64,000 bases of DNA from Hirundichthys speculiger (lineage: Eukaryota; Chordata; Actinopteri; Beloniformes; Exocoetidae). The stretch spans positions 1 through 64,000 of the forward strand of contig JAGFBZ010001901.1 in assembly GCA_018398805.1 (NCBI GenBank), given 5' to 3'. The position numbers and the translations under genes were made by a program. Below are positions 21,367 through 32,499 of the stretch, piece after piece. Each line of letters begins with the position of its first letter. The first letter of the stretch is position 1. The notes beneath the pieces were generated by a model. It made no database searches. It was not told where the DNA came from and was given only the letters and a program-made list of their open reading frames with translations.

Positions 21367-21905
21367 CTAAACTGAACACAGAGACACTGAGGAATCAGGC
21401 CAGACTCTAAATCCAGGATACAGAGCTTCAGTGAATGTGGTGTTGAAGGTGTGGAGGTGGATCAGTCCGTCAGAGACGACTTTATAGAAGGACAGAGTTC
21501 CAGCAGGACAGTCCACATACACTGCTACTCTGTTGGAGACTGAGGAAGAGGAGGAGGAGGAGGAGGATGTTCGTCTGTTATTATGCCAGACAAAGTACTT
21601 ACTAAGATTAGAACAATTCAGACTCCAGGACTGATTGTTTTCTCCAAACGCACAGTCAGTGAGGTCTCCTTTCCTTCTGATGCCTCTGTAACTCACTGAC
21701 ACATCAACTCTTCCACAGCACTCCACCTCCCAGTAACAGCGACCAGTCAGACCATCTCTGCACAGCAGCTGCGGCCGCTCATCAAATCTGTCTGGATGAT
21801 CTGGATACAGCTGATCCTCCTCCACATGTGCCATGCTCCTGTTGTCCTCAGACAGCTGGATGTTGTTGTTTACTGTGTTTGTGTCAATGGTGAGGTCACA
21901 GGAAT
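21367..21905 (-). CDS. gene A PRY-SPRY (B30.2) last exon
   Basis: Acceptor TCTCCTTCAG, then [20 protein letters not shown] (PRY), [40 protein letters not shown] (SPRY core) and a C-terminus ending [17 protein letters not shown] before the stop. About 179 residues, the normal B30.2 length. A run of nine Ser encoded by an AGG/TCC microsatellite (21546-21570) sits in a variable loop; gene C has fourteen. B30.2 domains bind ligands or partner proteins and are common at the C-terminus of fish NLRs. It is intact in itself but out of reach if the NACHT frameshift is real. Confidence 0.85.
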
Positions 21906-21999
21906 CTGAAGGAGAGAACAAACAACCAGCTGCAATTATTATTGATCTGTCATCTGTTCATTGATGGACTCATGAATGAGTGACGGCTGAATCACTTAC

Positions 22000-22046
22000 A
22001 CTTCCTCAGACCTGGTCTCAGCCATCGTTCTCCAGCAGGCTCCACC
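22000..22046 (-). CDS. gene A short linker exon before SPRY
   Basis: 47-nt exon, phase 2 in, phase 1 out; acceptor after a C-rich tract ending CTTTCAG, donor T|GTAAGT. It codes [15 protein letters not shown], which joins LRR3 to the Tyr-Ser-Cys start of the SPRY exon. Confidence 0.8.
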
Positions 22047-22900
22047 CTGAAAGAAGGAGGGGGGGGGGTGAGACCAGTACAGTCTCTTTCAGCAGGTAAA
22101 CATGGACATTACACCCAGACACTGATGCAGGAACAGTCCAACACTTGGAAAGATGCTCTTGAATGCAGCAGGCATCACTCATGAAATCTGAGTAGATTTA
22201 CACATAAATCACCTCCTTACTAAAAAACCTACTCCTGATTCACAAACATCTTGTGAAGCTCATTCTTGTTCTTAAGAACATGTGTACATTAGTGAACTAA
22301 AACTGAGGGCAGGCTGGGAATGTTCTCCTGCAGCTCAAAGATTAGCATAAATCCTGTTCAGGGACCAATCATATAAGGTGTAAAGATGCACACTCCTAAA
22401 CTCGTAACCTCATTAATCTTATGAGGAGGCAGCGCTGGCAAGTGCTCCACGTCTGGTGAGACCTGAGGTTGGAGAAAAATAGCTGCAAAACTGGACCACG
22501 GTGCTTCTGTTCCCTCTGGGACCAGAACTAAATGCAGACATTTATGCCTATTGATTAGGAGAAATATGTTATATTTTACTTTGTTCTCATGTTTAAAAGA
22601 TGTGTTTAATAGGCATCAGCATATTGTCCATATGAGAAATCAAGCCTGTAAAGTCTGAGAACAACAGCAGTATTTATGTGCACTCCTCATTTTCACAAGT
22701 TCTACACGTGGTCAGAAGAAGGAGATTTCATTCGTATCTACAAAAATGTTCTATCGACCAACATTTTCATGAGTTCTGAAATCTCATTCTGTTCAGTTTA
22801 TGTATAAACCTGTTCTGCTCACATTTCATGAATGAGGTCCACTGTCTGCAGCTCTTCCTCCTCCATCAGACACAGTGTGTCTGCAGCAGCTGTTTCCTAC
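22047..22900 (-). other. gene A intron between LRR3 and linker exon
   Basis: About 850 bases without recognisable elements apart from a G-run at about 22060-22069. The part from about 22610 to 22820 is shared with gene C (53300-53380 and 54940-55060), where it is split by an L2-like LINE. Confidence 0.5.
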
Positions 22901-23074
22901 CTGAGAGTCTCCAGTTTCCAGTTTGGATCCTCCAGTCCAGCTGACAGATGCTTCACTGCTGACTCTCCTGGATGGTTGTAGCTCAGGTCCAGCTCTCTCA
23001 GATGGGAGGGGTTGGAGCTCAGAGCTGAGACCAGAGAAGTACAGCCTTCCTCTGTGATCAGACAACCTGACAGC
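22901..23074 (-). CDS. gene A LRR exon 3
   Basis: 174-nt exon, 58 residues, phase 2-2. Acceptor GTCTGCAG, donor CTCAG|GTAGG. It encodes two NLR-type repeats with [20 protein letters not shown] and [20 protein letters not shown]. The exact 174-nt size is the rule for ribonuclease-inhibitor-like LRR exons of these genes. Confidence 0.85.
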
Positions 23075-23474
23075 CTGCAGACACACATGACAGATACTCA
23101 GAGAACTGCTCTGAAGCTGACTGAGTTCTCATGTTGACCTGATGGTGGCACTAAAAGAGAAGTCAGAGGATCAAAAATGGACATTTGCTTAAGGACAACA
23201 TGAAGTAACATGAAGTCTGAAGTAAACTGGTAGACTGACAGTGCTGTGGCTTGGTTAGTGAAGTTCCCCAACATGTTTCTCCAGGTACTCTGGTTTGTTT
23301 CCAGAGTCCAAAAACATGTGTGTTGGTCTAGTTAGCGATTCTAGATGGCCGATAGAAGTGTGTGTGTGGTTATTTGTCTATAAGCAACCCTGTGACGGAC
23401 TGGTGACCTCTCCAGCGTGTACCCCTGACTGATAGATAATAGAAGGGTGGTTTAACAGTTTCATGAATCCTGAC

Positions 23475-23648
23475 CTGAGAGTTTCCAGTTGACAGTGTGA
23501 ACTCTCCAGTCCAACTGACAACAGCTGGGCTCCTGAATCCTGCAGGTCGTTGTTACTCAGGTCCAGTTCTCTCAAACTGGAGGACTGACAGCTGAGGAGT
23601 GAGGACAGAGCTTCACAGCTTCTCCCTGAGAGGCTGCAGATATTTAGT
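23475..23648 (-). CDS. gene A LRR exon 2
   Basis: 174-nt exon with [19 protein letters not shown] and [19 protein letters not shown], ending ..LETLR at donor AG|GTCAGG. Acceptor ACTTTCAG. It is open and matches gene C exon 55731-55904 with few changes. Confidence 0.85.
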
Positions 23649-23755
23649 CTGAAAGTAAAACATAGACCAAGAATACAACATTTGTGAAACTGATAAGCTG
23701 CTTCAGAAAAACCTTATTTAAATGTAATCTAGTGAACAATGTGATGATTACTAAC

Positions 23756-23929
23756 TTCAGAGTTTCCAGTTTACATTGAGAACTCTCCAGTCCAACAGAC
23801 AGAAGCTTCACTCCTGAATCCTGCAGGTGGTTGTTACTCAGGTCCAGTTCTCTCAGCTTGGAGGACTGAGAGCTGAGAACTGAAGACAGAGCTTCACAGC
23901 TTCTCTCTGAGACGTTACAGCCACTCAGG
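23756..23929 (-). CDS. gene A LRR exon 1
   Basis: 174-nt exon beginning [20 protein letters not shown] and containing [19 protein letters not shown]. Acceptor TTATTTAG, donor AA|GTTAGT. The LRR array is short (three exons), as in many fish NLR-C genes; the horseshoe would bind ligand or keep the sensor closed. Confidence 0.85.
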
Positions 23930-24118
23930 CTAAATAAGAAACATAAACAAATACAAGTGGTATCATTAAATAAGTAGTTTGACAAAAAGGAACGCGTTGA
24001 TGCACTATAGTCAGCCTCAGGGATCGCTGGATTTCTTTTTTTAAATCATCACTTCCCTGACACTGTTACTGCAAACCTCCTCCACTAAATTAAAATAGAA
24101 GTTGATTGAATTTTTCTT

Positions 24119-24535
24119 TCACGGTCTCAACAAACTCCTGCCATAGATGGTTTTTACCTCAGCTACAGCCAAGGATGCAGTCCACTTGGTCTGCCAGTAT
24201 CTGTCAGGAGTCTCCAGAGTCTCATGAGCCAACCAAGCCTGAGAGGACATCAGCTTGCAGCTACCTTCAGTATCCTGGACTGCCACTATAGCAGACACCA
24301 ATGACCTTAAAGCCACAGCTCTGGTCAGCAAAGGAGACCTAAATATCAAACTCAATGGTTAACACCTTCCTCTGGATGTAGCTAAGGGTCTGTTGAAGGT
24401 GGGATCTTTCTGATGTTCCCAGTAAACCCTCACAATACAACTGGGTCAATTGAATCTGCCCAGCACCCTCCCCACCATCTGATCCAACTCACCACCAGGT
24501 GGTGATCAGATGACTGCTCAGTTCCCCTCTTCACG
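24119..24535 (-). mobile_element. LINE fragment (post-endonuclease region)
   Basis: Minus-strand translation gives AWLAHETLETPDRYWQTK and AVAEVKT, matching SYRAWLACGTLESADRYRQAK in the LINE at 59554-61140, plus a preceding piece with a TTCWW/VSW.RWWGR-like stretch. Stops and shifts are present. Related pieces are at 25430-25640 and, in gene C, 56260-56560. Confidence 0.6.
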
Positions 24536-24689
24536 TGAAAGTTTAAAACAGTAAGACTGCATGAATATGAAGTTAATCATTGACCTGAAGTGTTCCATGA
24601 ATTTATGGAAACACTTATGTTCAATCATGGTGTTTGTTTGAATTGACCTGTAATTCGGCCATTTGGATTTATTCCCACCGAGATGAAAC

Positions 24690-25386
24690 CAGCAGAAACT
24701 GAAGGCAGACGGAATCTCAAGTCAGCCTGACCCAAACAATCTTCTCTTATCTGAATCTGGCTCCCCTGAAACGAAGCTTGCCTCTTCAAGGCCTGGCTCT
24801 ATCTAATCTCTCCTGGATATTAGGACTTCTTGACGCTCCTTCCCCCGACCCCTCCTCTTTCCAAACAACACCTGTGGCTCCAGACTAGGGGTCACTGGCT
24901 TACGCACACATATGCACATGCACACACACACACTTGCTGCCCCCTGCCCGACCTCCTCCGCTGACCCTGGCTGTTTCCACCCCCCCATGCTAGACGGACT
25001 GATACACTGCGCGCCGGGATCTGGCAGCATGCGCACGGACTGTTTGGCTGGACACCCCCCTCCCCCCACCTCTGTTAGTTTTAAGTTTGTCTATGCTTAT
25101 TTTTTGTGCTGAGGTTTTTTTTTGCTAATCTCAACGTGCCCCTCAAGGACACATTGTGGGAGTAACTTTTTTTATACCCTCTCCCCCCTTTCCACATGTG
25201 GTCTCATTTTCCTCTGATAAGAAGGTGCGCCGCTATGTGGCAGCAGCCCCCAGACACCATCGACCCATGTCTGAATATGTTTGTTTGTTTCTGTATGTTT
25301 TTCTTGGACTAAGGCCTGGAAATGTAATTTCACTGTGTTGGGACGCTGGCTCAGTGACAAATAAAGGCATTCTGTATTCTGTATTA
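24690..25386 (+). mobile_element. LINE 3' untranslated tail
   Basis: CT-rich sequence ending GGAAATGTAATTTCACTGTG..CAATAAAGGCATTCTGTATTCTGTATT, the look of a fish non-LTR element 3' end with a short tandem tail. It contains (CA)n near 24900. It splits an older minus-strand LINE fragment and is absent from gene C. Confidence 0.5.
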
Positions 25387-25429
25387 TGAACTAGTCGTGG
25401 TTATCACAGAAATTCAGTAACAAGAAAAT

Positions 25430-25640
25430 GCTTACATTAAAATAGACGAAGCAGTTTCTCCCAATTGCGCTTCTCTGAGTATCATGGTTATCAACCACTT
25501 GAGCATTCAAGTTCCACAGCAGAGCATCGAAGACTCAAGGAGCACCTTCTACTTACCCACTAAGGGCTACAAGAAGGCCGAGTACTCTGAACAACCACTG
25601 GTCCATTAGTGCACACAGCAGTCAGAGCCTGCAACCTAAA
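25430..25640 (-). mobile_element. LINE endonuclease fragment
   Basis: The minus strand carries a decayed endonuclease segment (for example an IGRNCF.YFN match to the IGRNGLSDLN stretch of the LINE at 59554-61140). It is followed at 25665-25710 by a hairpin CAAGCCTCTTGGCTCTCTGAGCCAAGAGGCTTG. Confidence 0.4.
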
Positions 25641-25869
25641 GAAGCATGGCATCTATGCTCTCAGCTACAAGCCTCTTGGCTCTCTGAGCCAAGAGGCTTG
25701 TAGCTTATTTGTAGCTTAATTTTAGCCCAATGATTTAGAGGAACAAAGCAGGTTCCTGCTGGTCAAGGAAACAGTGGATCAGTTCTTTATGGACATAATT
25801 TTTAGGCACAGCCAAGAGGCAGAGGGTTTGGTGGCCTAAGGGTTCCATCTTTGCTTTTTATGGGTGGTA

Positions 25870-26250
25870 TGGTCCAATTGATGTCATCAAAGCATGATCT
25901 TCAGCGCTCACTGGAGCTGTTGAAGCCAAGTATGAAGCAGTGAGGATGAGAATCAGTATCCCTAAAACTAAGACCGTAGTTCTGTTCTCAGTTGACAAAG
26001 GATGAAATACCCACTCCAGGTTCAAGGCAAGGTGTTGCCTCAAGTGGAGGAATTTAAGTATCACAGGGATTCATGAGTGATAAAAAAATGGAACAGGGGA
26101 TTGACTAGTGGATCAGTGCGTCATATGCAGTGGAGTGAAGTCTGTACAGGTCTGTGGCGGTAAAAAGAGAGCTGAGCTAAAAGGCAAGACTCTCAGTTAA
26201 CTAGTTAATCTCTGTTCATTTCCTTCATCTCTGATCATCAACTGTGGGTG
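25870..26250 (+). mobile_element. LINE reverse transcriptase C-terminal remnant
   Basis: Plus-strand reading gives RMRISIPKTKTVVL, PQVEEFKYH, MEQGIDR.ISASYAV..SLYRSVAVKRELS, the usual region after the RT palm in craniate LINEs, with stops. A copy sits at the same intron position in gene C (56690-56860), so it predates the duplication. Confidence 0.6.
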
Positions 26251-26365
26251 ACTACCCAACAGTTTAACTTCCACTAACCTTCCAGGTAAGTGGAAGTTAA
26301 TGAATGGAAAGAATTTTTTATTTTTTTTTAAAATTTAGTGGATTTGAAAATAAATGTGTACTTAC

Positions 26366-28159
26366 AGAGCTTTCTTGGAGGCTTTGACCACTGGCAGCAG
26401 CCTCAGTAGAGCCTCCTCTGAAGCAGAGTATTTCTTCAGGTCAAACACCTCCAGATCTTTCTCTGATGACAGTAAGATGAAGACCAGAGCTGACCACTGA
26501 GCAGGAGACAGTTGATCTGTGGAGAGACGTCCTGAACTCAGGGACTGTTGGATCTCCTCCACCAGAGAACGATCATTCAGTTCTTCCAGACAGTGGGACA
26601 GATTGATGCTTTTTCTGTAGGAGGATTTTCATTGATCTTCTCTTTGATGTATTGAACTGTTTCCAGACTGGTCAGTGAAGTTCTTCCTTTTGGTGTCAGA
26701 AGACCTCGTAGGAGAGTCTGATTGTTCTGCAGTGAAAGACCCAGGAGGAACCGGAGGAACAAGTCCAGGTGACCATTTGGACTCTCTAAGGCCTTGTCTA
26801 CAGCAGTCTGGTAGAAATGTGTCTCTGCATCTTCCTTGTGTCTTGTTTCAGAAACCTGAGAGGTTGTTGGATCTTCCAGCAGGTTGACACCAGAGTTGAT
26901 GAAGGTCAGATGGACATGAAGAGCAGCCAGAAACTCCTGAACACTCAGATGGACGAAGCAGAAAATCTTCTCTTGGTAAAGACCGCTCACCTCTTTGAAG
27001 ATCTGTGTGAACACTCCTGAGTACACTGAGGCTTCTGTGATATTGATGCCACACTCTGTCAGATCTTCCTCATAGAAGATCAGGTTTCCTTTCTCCAGCT
27101 GCTCAAAAGCCAGTTTTCCCAGAGACTCAATCATCTTCCTGCTCTCTGGACTCCAGTGTTGATCTGTCTCAGTTCCTCCATCATACTTGACCTTCTTCAG
27201 TTTGGTCTGAACTACCAGGAAGTGGATGTACATCTCAGTCAGGGTCTTGGGCAGATCTCCTCTGTCTCTGGTTTTCATCATATTCTCCAGAACTGTAGCA
27301 GTGATCCAGCAGAAGACTGGAATGCAAAACATGATGTGGAGGCTTCGTGATGTCTTGATGTGGGAGATGATCCTGCTGGATTGCTGCTCATCTCTGAACC
27401 TCTTCCTGAAGTACTCCTCCTTCTGTGGGTCAGTGAACCCTCTGACTTCTGTCACCATGTCAACACACTCAGGAGGAATCTGATTGGCTGCTGCAGGTCG
27501 TGTGGTTATCCAGACACGAGCAGAAGGAAGCAGTTTTCCCCTGATGAGGTTCGTCAGCAGCACATCCACTGAGGTGGATGTTTTAGGGTCGGTCAGGATC
27601 TCATTGTTGTGGAAGTCCAGAGGAAGTCGACACTCATCCAGACCATTAAAGATGAACACAACCTGGAACTTTTCAAACCTGTAGATTTTCTTGGTTTCAG
27701 AAAAGAACAGATGAACAAGTTCCACCAAGCTGAAGCTTCTCTCTTTCAGCACATTCAGCTCTCTGAAAGCAAATGGAAAAATAAACTGGATGTTCTGGTT
27801 GGCATTTCCTTCAGCCCAGTCCAGGGTGAACTTCTGTGTTAAGACTGTTTTCCCAATGCCAGCTTCTCCCTTTGTCATCACTGTTCTGATTGGTTCATCT
27901 CTCCCAGGTGGGGGTTTGAAGATGTCTTCATATCTGATTGTCATTTCTGGTCTGTCTGGTTTCCATGTTATGTTTTGAAACTGTCTGATTCGGTGTTTAT
28001 CAGTGACTTCTAAAGCTCGTCCTTCTGTGATGTAGATCTCTGTGTAGATCTCATTGAGGAGAATTTGCTTTCCTAACTTAGGAATTCCCTCAAACACAAA
28101 CTTGAACTTGTCCTTCAGTTTAGATTTGAATTTTTGTTGACAGACTTCAGCAGAGGCAT
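26366..28159 (-). pseudogene. gene A FISNA-NACHT exon with one-base deletion
   Basis: 1794-nt exon (gene C: 1795). Acceptor TTGTTTATTTAG at 28160; donor CT|GTAAGT. FISNA occupies about the first 70 residues ([20 protein letters not shown]), then the P-loop [12 protein letters not shown], Walker B VVFIFNGLDECR (Asn for the usual Asp), [20 protein letters not shown] (sensor region), winged helix and HD2 ([16 protein letters not shown]). The frame breaks at TEK|AS because an A is lost, with a stop at 26577. Downstream codons (26366-26562) continue in the original frame as [24 protein letters not shown] is an ATP-driven oligomerisation module; both lesions argue against full function. Confidence 0.8.
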
Positions 28160-28369
28160 CTAAATAAACAAGGAATAAAGGAATAAATACCAGTTTTATA
28201 AAGAACACAAAATCATTTAATTGACCTTAAGTATCATTATTTAATATACATTGATCAGCTATAACATTTTGACAAGCCACTTAATATTGAGTAAGGTCCC
28301 TTTTCCCTGAGTCTCCATGGATTGGGGTTGCTTCTCTAAATTTCTATCAGGTCACATTAGACTGGTACG

Positions 28370-29584
28370 CTATATTGCCAATAGTATTCACTCACCTGTC
28401 TTGACTCACATCTGAGCTTTATTTCATCTCATTCCTAATCAATATGACGTGGCTCCATCTTTGCAGCTAGAACAGCTTCAACTCTTCTGGGAAGGCTGTT
28501 CACAAGGTTTAGGAGTGTGTTTATGGGGATTTTTGTCCATTCTTCCAGAAGAACATTTGTGAGGTCAAACATTGATGTTGGACCAGAAGGTCTGGTTCTC
28601 AGTCTCTGCTCTAATTCATCCCAAAGGTCTTCTATCAGGTTGAGGTCAGGACTCTATGCAGACCAGTCAAGTTCATCCACACCAGACTCTTCCATCCATG
28701 TCTTTATGGACCTTGCTTTGTGCACTGGTGCACAGTCATGTTGGAAGAGGAAGGGTCCAGCTCAAACTGTTCCCACAAAGTTGGGAGCATGGAATTGTCC
28801 AAAATGTCTTGGTCTGCTGAAGCATTCAGAGTTCCTTTCACTGGAACTAAGGGACCAAGCCCAGCTCCTGAAAAACAACCCCACACCATAATCCCCTCCA
28901 CCAAACTTTACACTTGGATCAATGCAGTCAGACAAGTACCGTTCTCCTGGTAACCACCAAACCCAGACTCTTCCATCAGATTACCAGATGGAGAAGTGCG
29001 ATTCTTCACTCCAGAGAACATTCCTCCACTACTCTAGAGTCCAGTGGTGGCTGCATTACACCACTGCATCTGACGCTTTCCATTGTTCTTGGTGATGTCT
29101 GGATTGGATGCAGCTGCTTCACCATGGAAACCCATTCATGAAGCTTTCTGCACTGTTGTTGAGCTAATCTGAAGGCCACATGAAGTTTGGAGGTCTGTAG
29201 TGATTGACTCTGCAGAAAGTTGGTGACCTCTTCACACTATGTTCTTCAGCATCCTCTGATCCGCCCCCTCAGTTTACCTGTCCTACCATTTCATGGCTGA
29301 CTTGCTGTCATTTCCAAACACTTCCATTTCCTCATAATACAGCTGACAGTTGACTGGAATATTTAGAAATTTTACCACTGCATTTGTTGCACAGGTGTCA
29401 TCCTATCACAGTTCCATGCTGGAATTCACTGAGTTCCTGAGAGCGACCCATTCTTTCACTAATGTTTGTAGAAACAGTCTGCATGTCTAGGTGTTTAATT
29501 TTATACAACTGTGGCCATGGAAGTGATTGGAACACCTGATCTGATCATTTGGATGGGTGAGCAAATACTTTTGGCAACATAGTG
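28370..29584 (-). mobile_element. Tc1/mariner element with decayed transposase
   Basis: Ends CGCTATATTGCCAATAGTATT and AATACTTTTGGCAACATAGTG flanked by TA; 1215 bp. The minus strand contains a broken transposase including [20 protein letters not shown] (the catalytic core around 28700-28900) and an SPDLNPIEDLW-like region (about 28620-28660). Frame changes make it inactive. It lies in the gene A intron before the FISNA-NACHT exon. Confidence 0.8.
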
Positions 29585-29894
29585 TATCTCAGAAGAGAGT
29601 GAACACCCCAGACTATTTAATTTTTCTTCCTGAAACTCTTTTTCAGCAAGCCTTGGTGGTTGGTTTCTCATTATTGTGGCATTTAACAAAATGAAATAAT
29701 TTTGTTAATCCTGACTGACCTGAAACAGGAGACGTTTAGTCTGATTTGACTTCAGACAGTGAGACAGAAAATGAAAAGTGTGTTTTTGCACAGTGTATGT
29801 AAACTTGTAGCTTCAACTGTAACATCTTAAAAATGACAGATTTTATCCCTTTGTGTAGCTTTTATCACCTTTCACTTTTCAACCAAATTTAGAT

Positions 29895-30343
29895 GTCGAT
29901 GGACATCTTCACGTAGATGAAAGTATACGGCCGTCTTGGACTTTTCAACCTTTTGCTATATTTCAGGCTTCAAACATAAAGATATAAAATGTCCATTTTT
30001 TTTGTCAAGAATCAACAAGTGGGACACAATTGTGAAGATTGTGATTTTTAGAAACTGATCATTTATGTCCGGCATCCTTCGTGACGGCGAAGAGCTTTCT
30101 TTTGCTGCTATAGACCAACTTCTTGGAGCACAACACACTAAATCAAGTACCAGGCTTCCTTATCTTCTGGCAGCAGCTCCCAAACGCTTCTCCGTCCCTG
30201 CCCTTTTCCTCTGTCCAGGCCCAGCACCACTTAAATTTTGCCTCCATTCTTCTGATTGGGGGAGAAATGTTTTATGTTTGAAGCCTGAAATGTGGCAAAA
30301 GGTTGAAAAGTTCAAGGTGGCTGAATACTTTCACAAGGCACTG
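29895..30343. mobile_element. Tc1-type MITE
   Basis: Inverted repeats with CTTTTCAACCTTTTG..TTTCAGGCTTCAAACATAAA (about 29935-29985) and its complement at 30264-30330, ending CACAAGGCACTG before TA. This is the common teleost Tc1 end sequence. There is no transposase inside. The left terminus is decayed and approximate. Confidence 0.6.
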
Positions 30344-30439
30344 TATTTGAATTATACAAATTTTATTGAGGTTGAAAGGACTGGAATCAAGTTAACCCCA
30401 AGGTCAAAAAATGTTCTAACCCTAGATGTTCAGAGGAAC

Positions 30440-30636
30440 ATCCAGGATTAGACATTAGACATAAAGTAAGAGTGACTAGATTGAGATGGTTTGGACACAT
30501 TGAGAGACCTTTGGACACCTTTCATAGAAGGATGCTGGAGATGCCCTCTGCCCGTCTCACCACCAGGGGGAGCAGGGCCTTCAGCTGTTCTGCTCCCCGG
30601 CTCTGGAACTCACTTCCACCAGGAAATAGAAATTTG
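30440..30636 (+). mobile_element. LINE C-terminal remnants (RTE-like, then L2-like)
   Basis: 30440-30512 reads VRVTRLRWFGHIERP, the end of an RTE-type RT protein that resumes at 31796. From 30513 a second LINE tail starts (ARLTTRGSRAF, PRLWNSLPPGNRN), interrupted at 30637 and resumed at 31432. Confidence 0.5.
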
Positions 30637-31431
30637 GGGTGAATTCCAATTCCTCCCTTAACCCTCAATCTCAACCCTCAGTCTCAAAAATGCGTGCTCC
30701 CGCTAAGGGCGAGTGCTGTCCCGATTCTTAGCAAGTCAAATTGAGGGACGAGTTTGAGGGCTGTATCGCACTCAAAATTGAGATTTTCCGACACCACCCT
30801 TGGTAGTAAGGGCTATCTAGAAGGCATTGGGTAATTTAGCCAAGACATCTTCGAAAAGGATGGTGACAAAAAAAAAGCTAACAACAAACGTAAGTATCTT
30901 CGTATATCTTAAAGTTATAAATGTTACAAGACCGTTTTATTGTCTTTGAGATTTTTTTCATGGATTAACATCGTTGTTGCGTAACATTTATTTTTTTACT
31001 TTACGATGTTTGCTGCTGGACCAGCGGTCCCGGACCGGGACTGGCCCGATCGGCGGCGGCCGGCGGTCCCGGTCGCAGTCGGCGGCGGCTGGCGGTCCCG
31101 GTCGGCGGCAGCCGGCGGTCCTGCCCGGCTTCACGTTACTTGTATACCTTGATGTGTAGCGACGGAGGACTGAATAATATATCCTCTATTGTGTTATTTG
31201 CTAATATTATTTAGAGAATATATATATCCCTGTCATTTCAGGAAATACAGAGACAACACGGGCTCTGATACATTTCAGTCTGAAGACATAACTGCACTCA
31301 AGGGGTGTCCCATTTCTAAGTCACGAGATAACCCTTACACTTACTTTTGAGGGTTAAGATTGAGGGCCAAAAATTGAGGGTTAAGGGCGAGGGTTGAGAT
31401 TGAGGGTTAAGAGAGGAATTGGAATTCACCC
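30637..31431. mobile_element. TIR element with 3-bp target duplication (Harbinger-like)
   Basis: Ends GGGTGAATTCCAATTCCTC on both strands with inverted similarity for about 60 bases (TTAACCCTCAATCTCAACCCTC). TTG flanks both sides (30634-30636 and 31432-31434). The interior has a GC-rich repeat (31020-31120, GGCGGTCCCGGTCG). There is no transposase. Confidence 0.6.
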
Positions 31432-31584
31432 TTGGACTCACTCCCTCTGTTCAAATCCTCACTCAAATCTGTTTAAATCGGCTTTTTCACTGTTCTAACC
31501 ACTGTGCTTTCAAATTTTAACCTGTCTCCTCTAGGCCTGTGTTTTTATATATTTATTGTATTGTAAAATGTATTATTATTATTA
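31432..31584 (+). mobile_element. L2-like LINE tail, continued
   Basis: Continues the frame broken at 30636 (SLPLFKSSLKS) and ends in AT-rich 3' sequence with TATTATTATT. The SINE at 31585 inserted here. Confidence 0.45.
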
Positions 31585-31769
31585 TTTTTTTTTTTAGGCT
31601 CTAGTGGCCTTTATTGAATGTAGGGAGACAAGAAGGGGGGCAGAGAGAATGGGGAAGACACGTGGGAAAGAGTCGCCGAGCCGGGAATCGAACTCACAAC
31701 CAGCCGCACGAGGACCGTAGCCTCTGTATATGGCCGCCTGCCCTAACCACTGCGCCACTGGGGCGGCCA
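31585..31769 (-). mobile_element. tRNA-derived SINE
   Basis: On the minus strand it starts GGCCGCCCCAGTGGCGCAGTGGTTA, a tRNA-like head with an A box (GTGGCGCAGTGG), followed by a B box GTTCGATTCC, and ends with poly-A. A direct duplication of about 17 bases (TAAAATGTATTATTATT) flanks it. A related fragment lies at 16356-16455. The A and B boxes form an internal RNA polymerase III promoter. Confidence 0.75.
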
Positions 31770-31795
31770 GTAAAATGTATTATTATTGTTATTAT

Positions 31796-31965
31796 TATTA
31801 TGCAGCTGCCAGGCAGGAGAAAAAAAGAAGAAGACCAGAGAGGCATCTTAATGTGCAGAAAGACGATATGGAGTTAGCTGGTGTGACAGAGGAAGATGCA
31901 GAAGACAGGAAGAGATGGAAAAGAGTCATCTGCTCTGGTGACCATTCAAGGAAAAATATGAAAGA
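31796..31965 (+). mobile_element. RTE-like LINE C-terminus, continued
   Basis: Reads LPGRRKK..RPERHLNVQKDDMELAGVTEEDAEDRKRWK, the final part of an RTE-like reverse transcriptase protein. It precedes the intron sequence CTGTCAATTG, which in gene B is the LTR element insertion point. Confidence 0.55.
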
Positions 31966-32129
31966 ACTGTCAATTGTACTTAATTAAGGATTAATAAAGT
32001 GCTATCTCATCTAAGAAGGTAAACACCTTTAGTAGTTTTAATGTTATAGCTGATCTGTGAATGCTGGTCTGTCTTTTCAGACGTTGTGGATAATTTATCT
32101 AACAGGTTAAATCTTTACAGAAATCTTAC

Positions 32130-32352
32130 TGTTCTCCAGACGATCAACCAGCTCCTCCTGATTCATTCTCTTCAGGAAGTTCAGAGTGATCTTCAGAAAT
32201 GACTCTCGGCTCATCTGTTCTTCATCCTTGTCCTCCAACCCTACCACATCCTTCTTTTGATTCTCTGAGCATTCTGGGTAATTTGTTTCCAGAGTCTTCT
32301 TGATCCTCTTGAGTTCGTTCTTCACAAAAGTAATCATGTTGTCCTCCAGAAG
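32130..32352 (-). CDS. gene A exon: helical N-terminal segment before FISNA
   Basis: 223-nt exon, phase 0 in, phase 1 out (AACA|GTAAGA). It codes [20 protein letters not shown] and on to LVDRLEN. Two codons shorter than gene B's copy. Joined to the FISNA exon it restores AAT-GCC-TCT (Asn-Ala-Ser), confirming the phases. Confidence 0.8.
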
Positions 32353-32499
32353 CTGGAACAGAAGATCATGTGAATGATACAGACTAAAATCATGGAGACA
32401 AACATCAGATCCATGTTGAGAGACAGTTTACTGTTCTACAACAGCAGCACTGAGATGACCATCAACAGAACATGCAGAAGTAGTTGTACATGTACAGAC

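Noticed and set aside
24803..25112. 66-88 codon frames on both strands
   Set aside because: CT/CA-rich LINE tail without protein signature.
26675..27978. Plus-strand frames of 62-85 codons opposite the NACHT exon
   Set aside because: Shadows of the conserved minus-strand coding exon; the same set recurs opposite gene C for the same reason.
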